A stretch of 64,000 nucleotides of DNA from contig CAMPDV010000686.1 in assembly GCA_946699065.1 (NCBI GenBank), forward strand, positions 62,001-126,000, in the 5' to 3' direction. The translations under genes and the position numbers were made by a program. This DNA comes from Loxodes magnus. Lineage: Eukaryota > Ciliophora > Karyorelictea > Loxodida > Loxodidae. The notes under the pieces are model-generated. The model had not been told where the DNA came from. It saw only the letters and a program-made list of their open reading frames with translations, and did not search any database. Shown here piece by piece: positions 60,472 through 64,000 of this stretch. The first letter of the stretch is position 1. Every line of letters begins with the position of its first letter.

Positions 60472-62420
60472 GCTCCTATATAAATTAAAGGATATAGAAG
60501 TTTTTATAAAAACAGTGATGAAACTGAAAGAGCTGGTGGAGTTTGGTTGATTGTTAAAGATGCTGATTGGAGACAAATAGAGGATTTTATTTAATAAGAT
60601 GATAGGTTTCTACTAGTAAAAATAAAGAATATTTATTTCACAACATGTTATATGCCAACAGATGAAAAACCTATATTAGTTAAAGAATAATCATATTCAA
60701 ACTTAGATCTTATTCTTAATGTAGTTGGAGACTATCCTATTATATTAATGGGAGATTTGAATGCTCTTTTATAAGGTTATGGAAGTAATAATAGACATAA
60801 CTTATAAGATAATGCTTAAAGATTACAAACATTGATTGAAGAATATGATTTACAAATAATAAACGATTAAAGTTTTGATACTTTTAGAAGTAGAGCAAAC
60901 TATAAAACTTATTTCAATTATTATATTATACCTAACTATCACATTAACATTAACCAATTCCCCTATTTCTCTACAAACCACTGCACTTCATACAGATCAA
61001 TATTCCTAAAATTCACTACTTCAAATATCAATACAAATCCTCCAATTCTTGCTCCTAGAGTCTATTTCAACACTTATAACCATTAGAGTTTAGCTATACC
61101 ACTTCAATATAAAGCTAAATTTGAAGGATGCTTAAATTATTTTTAACTAATAGAAGAACAAAATTTAGAAACTTAATATCAGTATATTCTGCTAACTTTT
61201 AATCCTAATTGCTATTTACTACTAGGCCTACTAAATAACTAAACTATCTTACAGGATTATTAATTCTTTAAATGAAAATTCAAGGTTAAATAAGCCTAAG
61301 AAGATAGAGAAATAATGAACTAATCATCTTCTAAAATGTTTTAATAGCAAGAAAAATTCTAAGCCCAAGAATTAGAAACAATATGTATATGGATTCTGAA
61401 ATTTTTTCTTAAGTTGTAAATAACTGAGAAGATAATGCTTTTAATAAGCATTCAACATTGATGTCGAAGAGATAAAGAACTGTAGCATAAAGCTTCTTAT
61501 TAGTAAGAATTTAGTTTAATAAGTTTAAAAGAAGTTAAATAAATCATCAGGAAATTGGCAATTTATAAAGCATCAGGAGCAAATGATATCAAAGCCGAAC
61601 TCTTCAAATACGCTAGTAATGAATTTTATGAAGTATTTTAAAGATTTATGAATTATATGTTAAGAAAATTAATAATTCCATACTAGCTCAAATAAGTAAG
61701 AATCATTCCAGTTTATAAAAAAGGATCAAGGAGAATTGAAAGAACTGGAGACCTAGTGTGGTTATAAATATTATCCTCAAAAATATGATAAAATAATAAC
61801 TTAGAGAATTTTTGGATACATTTATGAGAGTAAGATCATACACCTTTCAGAGCAAGAATTTTCAAAGAAGAGATAAACATTACATCAAGTTTGAACTATA
61901 TAATCAAATGTTGACTTACACAGAAGATGAGAAAGAGGAAATATCTTCTAGCTACTCTTATAGATGTAGAAAAAATGTACGATAACATTAACAGAGATTT
62001 GCTGTTTGGACATTTATATAGAATTAAGTTTCCTCTTGCACTAATAAATTATCTCGAATCATTCTAGTCTCATCTAGAATTTAGATTTATTTTAGACGGA
62101 ATATTATCAAGAAATTTAAATTATAGCAATGGGATTTTGCAAGGAATTTCACATGATCCAGTTCTTGCCATTATTTTCTATGGCATTTTAATCTTATATT
62201 TGAAACTTTAAAAAAAAACTTGGACTTATAATTTGTGTACGTTTATTTGTTTCCAAAGCTTGAGCAGATTAATTTTTATTACTGTCTAATAAAGATAATA
62301 TGAGTTAATTAATTTAGGCCACATGTAAAGTATTTGATTGAGTTAAATTGACTATAAATACTGAAAAATGCGAATATATCTGCTTTAGAAGTAAGAACTA
62401 AAAACATGAAAATTAAATAA
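60472..62420 (+). mobile_element. LINE (non-LTR retrotransposon) ORF2, 5'-truncated, frameshifted
   Basis: Open frame from about 60482: GYRSFYKNSDETERAGGVWL, VKIKNIYFTTCYMPTDE, then ILMGDLNALLQG at 60740-60775 (endonuclease GDxN). The final DH pair is not seen (HCTSYRS). The first third of the endonuclease is absent. The reverse transcriptase region from about 61550 has KASGANDIKAELFKYAS, VRIIPVYKKGSRR, then after shifts LIDVEKMYDNINRDLLF (motif A) and GILQGISHDPVLAIIF (motif B'). The YADD box is not recognisable near 62235. INTEKCEYICFRS matches the segment after it. The element is inactive. 5' truncation is the usual result of incomplete target-primed reverse transcription. Confidence 0.85.
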
Positions 62421-63380
62421 AACTATGATTCGAGAAATAGTATCAATTTAAAAAATTAAGTACCTTTAGTTACAATTTTTAGTATAATTTGAATAAAGGC
62501 TCTATTAAATAAAACATTCTGTAATTAGCATTCGAGGAGAATAAGATACCTATTAACATATTTCTTAGTGTGAAGCTCTGCAAGATTTAATAGAAGAATT
62601 TAATGATTTCAGGAATTACAATTCAATTAAACCTATAACTTACAATCAAAATTACATTAATCTTAACTTCCCTACTAGAAGATAACTTTAATAAATTGAT
62701 TTAAGAATTAAATACTTTCATTAAAGTTTCTTTGCAGAAGAATTTAAATTTTAGATCAAAATGACAATCAAGTGTAAGAATTATTGGAATAATAATTTTT
62801 CTAGTGAGCAAACAAAAAAGAAAATGATTAAAGAAAATTGAATAAAACTTATTTAGAAGGAAGTTACAAAGGATTTTTTATTAGGTATATGAAATATAGT
62901 AAAAATATATGAAATTTGAATTAATTAATTATATTATTTTCTAATTTAATTAAATTAAATATAATAGCATTTTAATATTCTATAATTTTAGTATATCATA
63001 GCTTTATTTATATAATATATTTTTTAATATGATATAAAAGGAAAATTTTAGTATTTAAATATTGCATTTATTTTTTAATTTAATCTTCTTACATTTTTTC
63101 AGACATAAATATATGTGTAAAAATAGTATTTTTTATAAATTAGTTTACTAATGTTACCTTTATTTTTATTAAATATCTTATGTATAATAATTTTAGATAA
63201 GATATTGTTATTTATTTAATTATTCTAAATTTAATATATTTTAACTTATAATGCTTTAACTTTTATTTTTATCTAATTACCATAAAAATTAAGACAATAA
63301 AACTTTAATATACTTTATTTACAAAACTATTATATTATATATATAAATCAAATTACAATATTACTCTATATCAAGTAGTA
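62421..63380. other. Probable LINE tail, then AT-rich sequence
   Basis: The first 450 bp still reads partly as basic protein (YNSIKPITYNQNYI, KMTIKCKNYWNN) and may be the ORF2 C-terminus. From about 62890 it is simple AT-rich DNA with no gene. Confidence 0.4.
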
Positions 63381-63559
63381 ATCCCACTTTTCACATCTTG
63401 CCAGTCCTGGATCAGGCCTGCTTGATAAATTTAAAAAGGGCATGAAAGAGCTTTATAGTTTAATCAGATCTTTGATACTATTTTTAATAAAACGATTCTG
63501 TCGTAAAACTTTAAACTTCTAGGAGGAATTAAATGAAAAAGGACTGAAATCTTAAAAAA

Positions 63560-64000
63560 TAACAATCTATCAAAAAGAGTAGGTAATTTAGAACGTCAAA
63601 CCAAACAACAGTTCTGTGCAAATCTTTATAATGGAAGAAGAAAATAACGAGCAAATGCCATAAATGGTAACTAGAATATGCAGCTAAAAACAGCTAAAAG
63701 GGTAGGATTTATTTATTTCAGTGGGAGATACTGCAACCAAAGTCTCAGGTTAGCAAAAATGTAAGAAGATGAAATCGTTCATGGTAAAAATATTGAAAGT
63801 GTGAAAATCCTTCAGACAGGAATAAGTATTATATGATTCAAAAATAAGGAAACAATCATACAATTCGGGAATAATAAAATATATAAGTGCAGAAATTTTG
63901 TAATACTAACAGAGCAAAGAAATATAGAAAAAATTTACAACATCAAGAAATATCAGATTCATTGAACATTTAACATGTATTCAAATTTGAACCAGGTGGA
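63560..64000 (+). CDS. Unassigned coding-like frame, cut by window end
   Basis: A frame from about 63650 reads GFIYFSGRYCNQSLRLAKMQ and KNKETIIQFGNNKIYKCRNF, with sensible amino-acid mix and TGA as Trp in ISIIWFKNK. No family is recognised. The DNA is less T-rich than its left flank. It could be the start of another element. Confidence 0.35.

Noticed and set aside
1..64000. Bacterial or phage origin
   Set aside because: Eukaryotic 18S, 5.8S and 28S order, LINE retroelements, WD40/kelch scaffolds and no ribosome binding sites or operons.
1..64000. Telomeric or chromosome-end repeats
   Set aside because: I saw no run of C4A4/T4G4-like or C3A-like telomere units in either strand.

Overview
The window reads as nuclear DNA of a ciliate in which all three standard stop codons are sense codons: TAA and TAG stand where glutamine is expected, and TGA stands at conserved tryptophans of kelch, WD40, kinase and zinc-knuckle motifs. 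That combination is known from karyorelicteans (Loxodes/Parduczia type) and from Condylostoma. I cannot choose between them from this sequence, nor between micronuclear and macronuclear DNA; I saw no telomere repeats. Outside the rDNA the sequence is very AT-rich. Under the standard code almost nothing looks coding, so I called genes by motif with TAA/TAG=Gln and TGA=Trp. Gene ends are therefore soft, and decay shows only as frameshifts or lost motif residues.

Layout. 1-5172 and 55302-60471 are two diverged copies of one 5.2-kb segment: a minus-strand rDNA fragment (28S 5' part, 5.8S, 18S 3' half) joined to a decayed kinase plus WD40 gene. 5.4-12 kb holds a kelch-repeat gene and unassigned coding-like stretches. 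15.3-19.1 kb holds a seven-TPR protein kinase gene. 23.9-24.7 kb holds an unassigned helical protein. 25.4-27.8 kb holds a second TPR-kinase with about nine near-identical 102-bp repeats and a catalytically altered kinase domain. 28.2-29.2 kb is a broken relative of the first TPR-kinase locus. 29.2-33.7 kb is a ~100-bp tandem array with an internal higher-order duplication. 36.6-37.3 kb is a WD40 gene.

37.7-47 kb is a retroelement cluster: two ORF1-like genes with coiled coil and CCHC knuckle, each ending in a chain of hairpins; an endonuclease-bearing ORF2 on the minus strand; and two copies of an ORF2 C-terminus. Between the elements lie a degenerate tRNA-Ala and half of another tRNA. 49.7-52.2 kb is a minus-strand gene with a possible P-loop, pentapeptide-like repeats and eight WD40 repeats. 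52.5-56.9 kb carries rDNA pieces on the minus strand: the first ~400 nt of 18S, a spacer, then a 3'-truncated 28S, 5.8S and the 18S 3' half. From 60.47 kb a 5'-truncated, frameshifted LINE abuts the end of the second segment copy.

The recurring theme is tandem-repeat scaffold proteins (TPR, WD40, kelch, pentapeptide), two fused to kinases, expanding by local duplication among retroelement debris. A regulatory or recognition role for these scaffold genes is inference only.
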